From Hydractinia symbiolongicarpus (Eukaryota; Cnidaria; Hydrozoa; Anthoathecata; Hydractiniidae): a DNA stretch of 60,000 nucleotides. Shown one piece after another: positions 25,931 to 38,403 of the stretch (positions are counted from its first letter, which is position 1; every line of letters starts with the position of its first letter). Location of the stretch: the NCBI RefSeq assembly GCF_029227915.1, contig NC_079881.1, forward strand, positions 4,404,001 through 4,464,000, written 5' to 3'. A model generated the notes under the pieces. It did not search any database. It was not told where the DNA came from and saw only the letters and a program-made list of their open reading frames with translations. The position numbers were made by a program, and so were the translations under genes.

Positions 25931-26734
25931 ATCTCAATAGCTCATAATGGCGCCTCCGTAAAGACGATGACACAACCCTCTCATTCCTTGAGAAATGTAT
26001 TGACTATGTATGATTTCGGCATCATAAAATTAAGCTAACTAAATATTAGTATGTTAGAGTAACTCATTTAACCTCTTAAATGGCCATTTTTGCAAATTTT
26101 ACCTAAGTTAAAGCAGCCATACATTGCATTATTATCGTTTTTGACCTCTATTTTGATTTGTAACTAAAAGCTATCACCTCGGTCAACAATAAAACAGGAG
26201 AAATCTCTATCAGGATAGGTTTCTGCGTGGTTCTACTTTGTGACTTTTTTATAGAAGTTGAAAATATTATTCCCGAGCGCCAAAATATGTCAAATTTTTG
26301 GATTTTTGAATATTTGGTTGTCATATATCAAGTTTGCCGTAACTTTTTTAAATTTTAACAAGGTAGAAATTGCAATCAATGTTTATGGAGTCTGCTCAAT
26401 AAAATTCAGATTCAGGTTTAAGGTAAAACTGGAGTTACAAATCAATATATAAAGGGCATTTTAATTTCTACCGAACACCATAACTTTTCGTGCGAGTCCT
26501 AGCAGTGGAAAATGTTTTGGCCATTATGTTTTATTAATTTTAGCCAATAAAAAGCGTAGCTAAACATTTTACTTCTTTTAAATCGGCCTAAAACTAGTTA
26601 GTAAATAGCTAGCTAAGATTATTTGCATTCAGTTAGAGTAGAACATATAGTATAGAAGAGCTCTAGCTAAAATATAGCTAGCTAGCTATATAGCTATGTA
26701 GCTAAACTTAGCCTTGTTTTTATTTTATTTTTAG
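25931..26734. other. Non-coding region before the coiled-coil gene relic
   Basis: AT-rich, with a cluster of agctagct words at about 26600-26705. A polypyrimidine tract and acceptor (tttatttttag) at its end leads into the open frame at 26735, so at least the last part would be an intron of that gene. Confidence 0.4.
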
Positions 26735-28006
26735 TGATGTTCGTTGTAATAGAAATAAGGGCCAGTGTTCAAAGGCCATCGAGCATAAAAGTAAATGTAA
26801 CATAGAGGTGCAGTTAGTGTTTTGGAAGTCTTCCCCAACTTTGAAAAATAGTCAGGTTAGAACGCTGATTGCCCAGAAGGAGACATTGGAATTATCTGTA
26901 AATGAGCTGACGCTTCAAGAATTCAAAAAAAGGAAGCAATGTGATAAAACTATTGTGGAGAAAACTGAACTAGAAAATGAGATCACTTTACTAAACCAGC
27001 AGTATGAGAAATTACGATTTTTATTAGAACAAAAATATTATGCCAGAAAACGTCGTGAGAATACTGCTTTAAATCTGGAAACTATTAGTGACAGCTCCAA
27101 TTCTACGCGTTACCGCAGACAAAAGGAGACTAAAAATCTTTCGGAATTCATACATGGAGGAGAGGAAGGAGCAATAATCGGTGCTTGGGATTTTATATCT
27201 CGCTATTGTCAATCAAAACTTGTGGAAAAGCTGTTTACGATGCATAAAAGAGGAAAATTTTTAGACAATCTTTTAAAGGGTAGTTTTTCTGGAACCAAAG
27301 ATTCCAACCTAAAAAAGCAGTTGCAACAAAATTTCAATGCCATCTATCCCGCCGAAAATACAACTTTCTTTGCAACATCCAAAAACGCTGTTATGATGAA
27401 GGTAAACTTGTTAAGAGCAGAAGTTTTGATCGTTCCAAATTTGCTTTGAAACAATTCCCCATTTCACACGAAGCTGTAGATAAGTTTGCGAAAAGTTTAG
27501 ACATTGGACAAGTTCATCAAGTACCAGGGTATTCAGGTGTTGTGAGAACGATCACTGCGTTAACAAATATGATTGCAGATTTGCATTTGCAACTTCTCAA
27601 TAAACACACTGCTGTGGTTCAAAGACAACACAAATCCCGCAACTTTGTAATGGTATCCCGTCAATATGATATTCACTCACAATTGCTCTCCACATTGGAA
27701 TATATATAGCTCGAGCTGCCCCAGAGTTCCTGCAGTGCCCAATACTGGCTCTGCTATCCGCTGACGAAGGCTTGTTAGCCGAAATACCAAAGTTGTCTGG
27801 ATTCTCACGAATCCTTTTGCCGACGACGTGGCTCAGTGGATAAGAGCCCGCGCTGCACCTAATGCGACGATCCCGGGTTCGAGTCCCTGGGCTGCAGAGG
27901 CAAAAGGATTTCGTGATTATCCTGCAACTTTGTAATGTGTGTACAAGAGGACCTACCACAATTAATCTTTTTCAAAATTAAGGTGATACCTGGCTTTCAT
28001 ATTTAG
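26735..28006 (+). pseudogene. Cys-rich/coiled-coil protein gene relic with a frameshift and a SINE insertion
   Basis: After an acceptor at 26734, one frame reads a Cys-rich start (DVRCNRNKGQCSKAIEHKSKC), then a long charged coiled coil (about 26860-27060, LELSVNELTLQEF and ELENEITLLNQQYEKL), then a conserved-looking globular part (GGEEGAIIGAWDFISRYC, KLVEKLFTMHKRGKFLDNLL). Near 27388 the coding frame changes by one base: the first frame leads to a stop at 27449, while the other continues CYDEGKLVKSRSFDRSKF, then SLDIGQVHQVPGYSGVVRTI and NMIADLHLQLL. At 27653 the frame runs into a SINE; beyond it (27935) the frame resumes for about 23 codons to a stop at 28006. The family is not recognised; it may be a host multicopy gene or part of a mobile element. 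No full first exon was found. Confidence 0.6.
27653..27923 (+). mobile_element. tRNA-derived SINE with 14-bp target duplication
   Basis: A 271-bp insertion is flanked by the direct repeat gcaactttgtaatg at 27639-27652 and 27924-27937, and it interrupts the coding relic above. Inside is a tRNA-like RNA polymerase III promoter: an A box from 27829 (tggctcagtgg) and a B box at 27876-27886 (ggttcgagtcc). The D-stem pairs well, but the acceptor stem does not pair, so it is not a working tRNA gene. A conserved-looking core (ctgacgaaggcttgttagcc) precedes the tRNA part, and 16-17-bp inverted repeats (27806-27821 and 27899-27915) enclose it. The tRNA part lies at the downstream side, which is unusual for a SINE. 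Confidence 0.78.
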
Positions 28007-28217
28007 CTCTTTTTCTGAACTTTCAGTACTTTTTTTGTTTTTTGATGATGTATAACGTCCACATTCGTGTTAATTAAAACCATGGGGTACCACAATTGAG
28101 GTTGTGTTCGGGGTGGTATTTTTATACAGACGAGACAATTGTGTGCTCTCCTTTGTTGCTGACTAGTTTTGTAGATAACAACCGTCGCACTAAAGCGATT
28201 CTGTTATCGATAATTTC

Positions 28218-28452
28218 AAATGTAAACAACTTGAAAAAAAGGCTTTCCCCATGCACGTTTCTCGTAACAAATCTTCTGGTTATAATGTTCTCTTATCAAT
28301 GACCAAGTAACATGGGAACGAGGCTAGCAATTATTTAAGAATGTAAATAACTTGGAAAGGACGCTTAGCCCTGTCGCCGGCAAAGTTCTTATGTCAAATT
28401 TTCTCCTAATAAAGTTGTTTTCACAACAATCAAATAACGTGGAAACGAGGCT
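28218..28452. repeat. Two diverged ~122-bp tandem units
   Basis: Units starting aatgtaaa(c/t)aacttg at about 28218 and 28340 share the order: gg(c/a)...tt-c-cc, a caaat/ttctc stretch, then aac(a/g)tgg(g/a)aacgaggct at the end (28310-28326 and 28433-28452). They are direct repeats with many differences. Confidence 0.5.
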
Positions 28453-29443
28453 CTAGCTGTGTAAGAGTTTAACGACACCGCATAAATATACAGTCATGCC
28501 TTTAAAATAGACACAAAAAATGGTTGAATTATACATGTAATAACCATCCTAGGAACCGCAACGTACAACATTGCCCATCTTTTCGTAAAAGTGATCAACT
28601 TTACACAGCGACTCAGTTTTCCAAACGCATCTGGTCTGCAAATTATTATGTATAATTTATGTATGGCGGAGCTACGTGTTGTAAACCGAATGTAAAATTG
28701 AAACTTCTTTTTAACAATTGGGCGCAAAATTTAGTATGTTAAGCAGGCTAAACGTCGTTGTATTGCAGTAAAATTGAATTTATAATGAACATTTACAAAA
28801 TATACTCTTTGAATATCAAATTAGCTACCCCAACACTACCCCAAATGCTACCTCAATTGGGGTACCCCATGTTTTCATTTAACTCTCCATATTCTTTTTG
28901 CCATACATGAAGTCGAATTAAAAACTAAAAACCAAACTTTAATCCAGTCTCCTTCATTTATTCATTCATTCATTCATCGAGTTATTGATTCACTTAATTA
29001 TTTGTTAATTTTTCAAATACTTTAATCCTTAATCCTTTAATGTGGCAACACAATATAATACTAATTAAACAAATCGAAACTAGTTTGTTCAAATTCTTGT
29101 GTATTTCAATATAATTGTTTTTCTGCATTAAAAATTCTAAAAGTTCCCCTGGGAAACATTTGTTAAGTGGATTGAGTCATATTACAATTAATAGCATTCC
29201 TTTCATGTGGTATTTATATTTACATTTTTTAAAAAAATCTTTTATAAGACGACTTTTGACAGATTACTTTGTTATTTTGGTTGAAATTGAAACGCATGTG
29301 GAAACCGGTTGTCTATACTAATCACCACTTGTCTTTTTAGTACGTTTAGAACATGTTGCTTTACGAAATTATTGCACACACCAAAAAGAAAGTAAGTGTT
29401 CATTGTCGCACGTTCGCATACAGTCACTCATTTGCTGGTGAAA
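28453..29443. other. Region upstream of the thiaminase-like gene
   Basis: Non-coding, with a CATT microsatellite near 28955-28977 and a ccccaa/ccccat-rich patch near 28830-28870. No extra exon or signal-peptide sequence could be joined to the gene that follows. No TPP-riboswitch-like motif was seen. Confidence 0.4.
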
Positions 29444-31056
29444 ATGCCTGCCTCTTTAAGAATTGGGTTGTACAATTCTATCCCTGACATTGGCGATGAT
29501 CATTTGAAATCGTACGTGGATTACGTTCAACAGAAGTGGAATGCTCTCAACACTGGTATTACCCTTCAAATTGTTGCTGGGAAAAAATACGATCCGTACG
29601 GCGATCTCAACAAATTCCTTGGAACAGGCGCGGAGAGTTTTGACTTAATCGAAACAGATATGGCACGGGCAAAAGAACTGGTTGGGAAAGTGTTGGAAAT
29701 AAAGAAAGGGACAGCTGATAATGAGATCAATGCCCAACGGTATATTCCGGCTACCGTTGATGCAGTTAAGCGAGGTAATACCTACCTTGGGTTTCCTACA
29801 TTAGCGTGTGGTAATTTCATTATTGAGATTCAACAGAAAAATGAGCACGTGGTAGCTTTGGACGGAACTGAATACAAGGATTTTATAGACTCAGCTGAAA
29901 AGGCTGAGGATCAAATGGTTTACGATGGACCTTGTGGAAAGAAGGTACCCAAACGTAAACATGCGAGACTGCTTGGTGGCAAAATAGATGATTCTGCTGG
30001 TTGGTACTTGCCTTTTATTTACTTGGATGGTGTTGTGGATATACTTGGACCAAAGTGCATTGACTCTCAAATCAAGGATGTCTTAGCAGGAAACCCTCAT
30101 AGCGAAACAGTCCAAAGGCTTCGCCAGTTTTTTGGATACTTCAAAAATAACTGCGGTGATCTTGATCAAGAAAACATTGAAGAGGATGTTGTTGACGGAG
30201 AGGACGCGTATTATTTTGGCTTTTCTGAAAAATTAAGTGTTATTTTTAAAAAGGGGAATTATCACAACATTAAAGCAACTGGTGTTCTCTCGCCACCGTT
30301 TGGGGAAACAAACTACGTTTTGGTGTACACCGATGCCTTGGTGTTAAACAAAGCAAAGTATGAACAAGGGAACGATGAATATAGAGAAGCAATGTTTAAG
30401 TTTTCGAAGTTTTTCACAAGTAAGTTACGGGTTTCGTTTATGCTCACATCAAGCTTACAGTGACAAAATAACATAACTGCCTGTACCGGTTTATTGATTA
30501 TAAACTGGATTGAAAAAAATTCTAATCGCCTGTTTTGAGCTTTTTAGCAAAAAACATAAATGATTACAAAACCAAACTAAACAGTCTATGAACAGCAAAG
30601 AATATAAAATATTGCTTTTAATTACGAAAGGAATTTTTCCTCCGCTTAAAATAATGTTACGGTACAGGACTATTAAATTCTTTTATTCGAATAAACATCT
30701 CGTAACGAAACTAAACAATCTAAAAATGATAAAAAGTTGTTTTCGCTCACGATGGTGTGTTTTCGTGGATACATATTGTTTCGCTCCTGGATTATTAAAA
30801 TTTAATAATCATAAAATAATAGATGAATTACTTTATAGGCGACCAAATAAGGACAGATTTTGTTATGGGGAAAGACCTCGGAGAAGGTAAGATACGGTAT
30901 TTGTTGCCTCCAATTAAAGAATTTTACGAATCGACGGAAAACGACATCTATAAAGCGTATTACAAGATCTTAAAGAATGGAATATCTGCTCCTGCCATCA
31001 GCGAAACGGACAGACAAATCATGGAAAATGTTTTAAAGCCATTAGTTAATATTTAA
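29444..31056 (+). CDS. Thiaminase I homologue (periplasmic-binding-protein fold)
   Basis: Two exons, 29444-30419 and 30839-31056, join in phase (1194 nt, 397 residues; donor gtaagt at 30420, acceptor ag at 30837-30838). The N-terminus (LRIGLYNSIPD) and the overall layout follow bacterial thiaminase I, which cleaves thiamine and swaps its thiazole for another nucleophile. Key matches are LGFPTLACGNF, with Cys122 at the place of the catalytic cysteine; FGFSEKL, with Glu262 at the place of the general base; VYTDALVLN; and RYLLPPIKEFYE near the C-terminus, contributed by exon 2. Length agrees with the mature bacterial enzyme. No signal peptide is visible, so the protein is probably cytosolic unless an upstream exon was missed. 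The intron shows it is a true resident gene, not bacterial contamination; horizontal transfer is a reasonable inference. The ATG at 29444 is the first in frame near the domain start. Activity is not proven. Confidence 0.8.
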
Positions 31057-32654
31057 AATATTCGCGTTTGTTTGTTTGTTTGTTATGTATTTTTTTAAAT
31101 TTAAACGAAAGTTTCTACTAACTGCTAATTGTCTCAAATTTCTAATTACTAACGAAACTAAAACTCTGAAGTTTTAGTTTCGTTTGCTTGTTGTAACCAC
31201 GAACAAAGGAGAATAAAACGGATAGAAATTGCTGAAATTTACTTTCCCTTGGAAAACACTCTTAAAAAACGCGTGTAATATTAGTATGTAAAAATTTGTG
31301 ATATGCATAGAGCACTAAATAAAAAAAGTTACTTTCATACAAACCCGATCGCAATTTGGAATAAAATTCGGGTAAGATGGCAACTGTTAAATTATTCTTG
31401 ACGTCATTACTTTTCTGGCCTGTAAATTGATTGAAATCTCAGCAGGAGACTTGTAAAAAAGTTTTCCAACAACAACTTTGGTAAAATTTGGAGTTTTAAG
31501 TTTAGTTAGGTTTTTACCGTTGTGAAGGTGCAGAATAATTCAGAAAAATAATACGAGAATTGGTCCCTCTAGCTTTAGTTAGTTAAAAACCACAAAATAA
31601 ATTCGATCGAATGTGGTCTAATTGATTCAATTCAAAAGTAGGATTTCTTTATACTTTTTTGTCGATCGATTGAAATTTATCCAATGAGATTTATTTATAC
31701 CCACGTGATGTACAAATCGACGAAGAAATGAATTTCACTGAGAAGCAGTTGAATGTTTAGGAATTTGAAATAATATTTGTAGAATAAATCCGCGCATTTC
31801 AGTCTTGGTACACTTTCTCGAGAAGTTTCAAACACAATCTCAATATCATTATTTCATATCAAATTTTTTTTATTTGTTTTGAAATAAATTTGAATGAATC
31901 ACCATCGATCGAAGCATGGTCGAATTTAAATGGAAACCAATTTTTAATAAGACGTATGATACACGCAAACAAGCTCGCGAATAAAGTTTACAAAAGGCTG
32001 TCTATCAAATTGTGATTTCTGCTACGAAGTTAGACACGACATGTAATATTTGTTACGCACTACGCAGTTATTTTTCAAAATTGATTTGTTAGATCTTCTT
32101 GAACGGAAAATTCCTCAAAATTTCAATTTTCGTTGGATCAAGTCTGGGTAAACTCACTGACAAGAAAAAGAAAGAGCACAAGCCCCACCTATAATGTGCG
32201 AAACTCAGTAATTCAGTAACGAAATCATATTTCTCTGTGTTGTTGTGTCATTAGCGTAGTGAAAAAATTCCGTTCTCGTCATTATTTATATATGGTGGAA
32301 CGTCTTCGTTTTTCTCTTACGTATTGCTGTCGAAATTTTCTTTTTCGCAGACTACTTTCCAGGCATTTGGGGAGACCTTAACTCTGCCTACATTCACTTT
32401 TGAAAACTTTGGGGGGAAACGCCTTTACTTTACTTTAAAAGTATTTAACTAACTTACGTTAGTTAAATAAAGCTTTTGAACACTTATCTTTTTAAAAAAT
32501 AAACAAGATGTTCTCGTTTTCAAAAGTGCACAACTTTGAAACATCGACAATGCGACCCAACTCTACAATTTCTGCTAACAAAAAAATACAGCATTCATGG
32601 TTGAAAGTCGCGCGATTAAAACATTTATGGTCCTAAACAGCATTTAGTTGACAA
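31057..32654. other. Gene-free region after the thiaminase-like gene
   Basis: 3' flank and intergenic DNA; a polyadenylation-like AATAAA occurs near 31213. No other coding signal or repeat was found. Confidence 0.4.
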
Positions 32655-33010
32655 ACAAACAAAATTATGATGTCACTATTATGTTTAGCATACTTTTTTT
32701 GTTAAGTGTGCCAAATTTTGTCGAAAATGAAGTAGTGTTAATTTTCGGACCAATTTTGGCCTAAAATGACATTTAGGAGGCAAAAAATCGAAATTTTGAT
32801 GTTACCATCATGTTCGGTATACTTTTTTGGTTAACTTTGCCAAATTTTGTTTGAAATAAAGTAGTTTTAATTTTTGGACCAATTTTGGCCTAAATTGAAA
32901 ATTAGGTGACAAAAATCAAAATTATGATGTCACTATTATGTTCAGCATACTTTCTTTGTTAACTGTGCCAAATTTTGCCGAAAAAAAATACTAATTTTGC
33001 CTGAAATGTT
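32655..33010. repeat. Three tandem units of ~128 bp
   Basis: The block aaattatgatgtcactatta-tgtt(t/c)(a/g)gcatacttt, gtgccaaattttg, ggaccaattttggcct recurs at about 32661, 32789 and 32918 in direct orientation. The copies are moderately diverged, the third being cut short. No open frame is kept through the array. Confidence 0.75.
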
Positions 33011-33476
33011 ATTTAGATGACTTCCAAGAGAGTTTAGGTACGAAGTTTAAATCTGTGACGTTGCAATTGACCATTGCGGACATAGTGAGTTGGAAATCTA
33101 TCCTCGCAGGCAAGATAGTAAAAATAGAAGAAAAAAGTAAAAATAGTTAACTGTCGGTGCTCAGAAAGGCAAAAATGTATATTTTCAATGCGCAGATCAG
33201 GGTAAACCCCTAAAACAAAGTTGCCGTTTTCCCCTCGAATTGAATAGAACTATTTTGAGGTTGTAAGCTGTGGTTAGAATGTCATGCTTTTTAATGAAGT
33301 AAAAATGTGAAACGAAAATTCCACTAATAAAAGCACGCAGAGAAAGCGAATAAATATTTTTCCTAATTTTTGTGTTCAACTTTTTTTATTTCTTTGTCAG
33401 TTCCATTTTTTTTCTTTTTTTTTTGGTTGTTTATTTTTATTTTATTTTTACGTCGTCGCTTTCGTTTTATTTTTCG

Positions 33477-35078
<1,602 letters not shown>

Positions 35079-35908
35079 TGCCCACATGAAACACAAGTTT
35101 GCCAACTTAGAGTAGGCAAATGGTAGTTCATGTTGGGAATGTTTTGCCAACAAGAAATAAATTGAATTAGAAAGACTGATGTTTAAATACCTTCATACAC
35201 TATAAGAATCGCTATATCATACAATTAAAGAACACATGGAGCTGAAAAAGCTTAAAAAGTAAGGACAAAAGCATATGCTGAAATTTCACCGTTTTTATGA
35301 AAAACCTGACTCTACTAAAATGAAAGCAGGTTTAAACTTAGAAGAAAATATGTTTTTTCGTCTTTCTGGTGATGTTTCACTAAAATTGTGTTTTACCGAT
35401 GTTGTACAATTTCTTGAAGGAGTCTAGCTAAAAAAATGAAATATTTTCACAATTAATAATAATTTTTGTATTAGTCTTTTTTACATGTGAAATATGGTGT
35501 GAACATTGTGAATAAAATCATGTATATATCTGTCATGTATATACGTTATCTTTCCTGATGGTTTTAAAATTTGATGGAGGGATAAACGAAGGATAAATAT
35601 GTTGTGTATGAAAAAGTATCTAACTGTATTATTTTTCCTTGTTTTTTGAATGTTTCTTTTTTTTTAGATCAGCCTTTATCAAAACATCCACCGTCAACAT
35701 TTTCAAATTGAGCGAGAGAGGAAGAATGTTACAATGTTACATAAAAGAATTTGTATATATCATAAAAAGTTCAAAATTTTCTAGAATAATTTCAAAGACA
35801 TCAAGTTAAAGCTTTTATTTTTTTCGACAATACTATATGTAAAATATTTTATTTTTTAATTTATATATAGACATTCTTTTTTTATAAAAACATGAATATG
35901 GAAGAAAG
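35079..35908. other. Flank to the left of the P-type element
   Basis: Non-coding AT-rich DNA. It ends in the direct repeat ggaagaaag (35900-35908) that is found again at the far side of the element. Confidence 0.5.
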
Positions 35909-35982
35909 CAACCTCGTCCCCAGGGCATCTTGTATCTTTTCTGACCCCGGGACGGCGATACGAACATGGCCCTGGAGGAGGC
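35909..35982 (+). repeat. Left terminal inverted repeat of the P-type element
   Basis: Matches the complement of 47557-47630 at every position over 74 bp. It contains the palindromic tract gaccccgggacgg. Confidence 0.95.
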
Positions 35983-38403
35983 TGGTCCAATATGAAACCT
36001 GCTGGGGCGGATATGTCAAATAATTATTGTGTCATACAAAACATTTTGGCGAGGCAGTGAGTCTGTGACCAACAGGAGGAAGCTGTTCGTATTAAAATGG
36101 CGGAGGTGTATCAGCAGTATCCAGTTTTTTTCAAAGTGAAAAATTTAATAAAAAGCATTACTAAGCAATGCGAGTATAAAATAAGACATCATAAAGTAAT
36201 ACTGCTTACATGACAATATTTCAATAGCTGGGAATGTTTAATAAAGCTAGAAAAGTAGCTAGCTAGCACACTATACCTAGCACACTATCAAGGTAAGAAC
36301 AAAAGAAAGAAACTCAATTTGTTTCCAAGTGGCCAGGTTTGATTTGCAGCTTTTTGCAAAGACTGACGTTGCATAAAATTGCCGCCCATGTCCTTTATAG
36401 ACGAAATAATTTTGCACAAAATATCGAAAATGTTTTTTTTTTTACAAAATATATATATACATTACGTTTTAAATTATATCAGGTTGTTATTAGTGGGCAT
36501 GTTTTATTACCTTATATGCTTTGGTTACTATAAAAGATATAAAAAGCCAGTAGGTTAACCGTCGGAGCCATTTTATCATTGAATGCACATTTATCCGGCC
36601 TAATTCAAGAAAATTCAAATTGCAAAAGCTTCAGTAAAAAAATAAAGTTATTGACTTGAAACTTGTTAAGGAGTACTTTTAAACCTATCTGATAAAATAT
36701 AATTTTACACGAGGCATGAAAAATTTAAAAAGCCATTTTGAGGAAGAGAAAAAGGTAGGAAGATTTTCTTAAATATACGAACATGGCCCTGGAGGAGGCT
36801 GGTCCGATATGAAACCTGCTGGGGCGGATATGTCAAATAATTATTGCGTCATACAAAACATTTTGGCGAGGCGGTGAGTCTGTGACCAACAGGAGGAAGC
36901 TGTTCGTATTAAAATGGCGGAGGTGTATCAGCAGTATCCAGTTTTTTTCAAAGTGAAAAATTTAATAAAAAGCATTACTAAGCAATGCGAGTATAAAATA
37001 AGACATCATAAAGTAATACTGCTTACATGACAATATTTCAATAGCTGGGAATGTTTAATAAAGCTAGAAAAGTAGCTAGCTAGCACACTATACCTAGCAC
37101 ACTATCAAGGTAAGAACAAAAGAAAGAAACTCAATTTGTTTCCAAGTGGCCAGGTTTGATTTGCAGCTTTTTGCAAAGACTGACGTTGCATAAAATTGCC
37201 GCCCATGTCCTTTATAGACGAAATAATTTTGCACAAAATATCGAAAATGTTTTTTTTTACAAAATATATATATACATTACGTTTTAAATTATATCAGGTT
37301 GTTATTAGTGGGCATGTTTTATTACCTTATATGCTTTGGTTACTATAAAAGATATAAAAAGCCAGTAGGTTAACCGTCGGAGCCATTTTATCATTGAATG
37401 CACATTTATCCGGCCTAATTCAAGAAAATTCAAATTGCAAAAGCTTCAGTAAAAAAATAAAGTTATTGACTTGAAACTTGTTAAGGAGTACTTTTAAACC
37501 TATCTGATAAAATATAATTTTACACGAGGCATGAAAAATTTAAAAAGCCATTTTGAGGAAGAGAAAAAGGTAGGAAGATTTTCTTAAATATACGAACATG
37601 GCCCTGGAGGAGGCTGGTCCGATATGAAACCTGCTGGGGCGGATATGTCAAATAATTATTGCGTCATACAAAACATTTTGGCGAGGCGGTGAGTCTGTGA
37701 CCAACAGGAGGAAGCTGTTCGTATTAAAATGGCGGAGGTGTATCAGCAGTATCCAGTTTTTTTCAAAGTGAAAAATTTAATAAAAAGCATTACTAAGCAA
37801 TGCGAGTATAAAATAAGACATCATAAAGTAATACTGCTTACATGACAATATTTCAATAGCTGGGAATGTTTAATAAAGCTAGAAAAGTAGCTAGCTAGCA
37901 CACTATACCTAGCACACTATCAAGGTAAGAACAAAAGAAAGAAACTCAATTTGTTTCCAAGTGGCCAGGTTTGATTTGCAGCTTTTTGCAAAGACTGACG
38001 TTGCATAAAATTGCCGCCCATGTCCTTTATAGACGAAATAATTTTGCACAAAATATCGAAAATGTTTTTTTTTACAAAATATATATATACATTACGTTTT
38101 AAATTATATCAGGTTGTTATTAGTGGGCATGTTTTATTACCTTATATGCTTTGGTTACTATAAAAGATATAAAAAGCCAGTAGGTTAACCGTCGGAGCCA
38201 TTTTATCATTGAATGCACATTTATCCGGCCTAATTCAAGAAAATTCAAATTGCAAAAGCTTCAGTAAAAAAATAAAGTTATTGACTTGAAACTTGTTAAG
38301 GAGTACTTTTAAACCTATCTGATAAAATATAATTTTACACGAGGCATGAAAAATTTAAAAAGCCATTTTGAGGAAGAGAAAAAGGTAGGAAGATTTTCTT
38401 AAA
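35958..38403 (+). repeat. Three near-identical tandem units of ~815 bp inside the left end
   Basis: Units start at about 35958, 36775 and 37590, each from atacgaacatggccctgg to the tract aggaagattttcttaaa. They are almost identical; the first is longer by a few bases in a T run. The first unit overlaps the inner 25 bp of the terminal repeat, so the inner part of that repeat is present three times. The start of each unit contains aaaatggcggaggtgtatca, but no real coding frame runs through a unit. Confidence 0.93.

Noticed and set aside
27820-27897. Possible functional tRNA gene
   Set aside because: A and B boxes and the D-stem are good, but the acceptor stem fails to pair and the T-stem has a mismatch; it sits in a SINE with target duplication.
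28453-29443. TPP riboswitch upstream of, or within, the thiaminase-like gene
   Set aside because: Looked for CTGAGA and the conserved ACC/GAACCTGAT parts in the leader and intron; not seen.
32655-33010. CRISPR-like array
   Set aside because: Repeats and spacers are not distinct; the whole 128-bp unit repeats and the genome is eukaryotic.
36339-36533. 64-codon open frame in the left-end unit of the P-type element
   Set aside because: Not kept open in the other two near-identical units, where a T-run length change shifts it.
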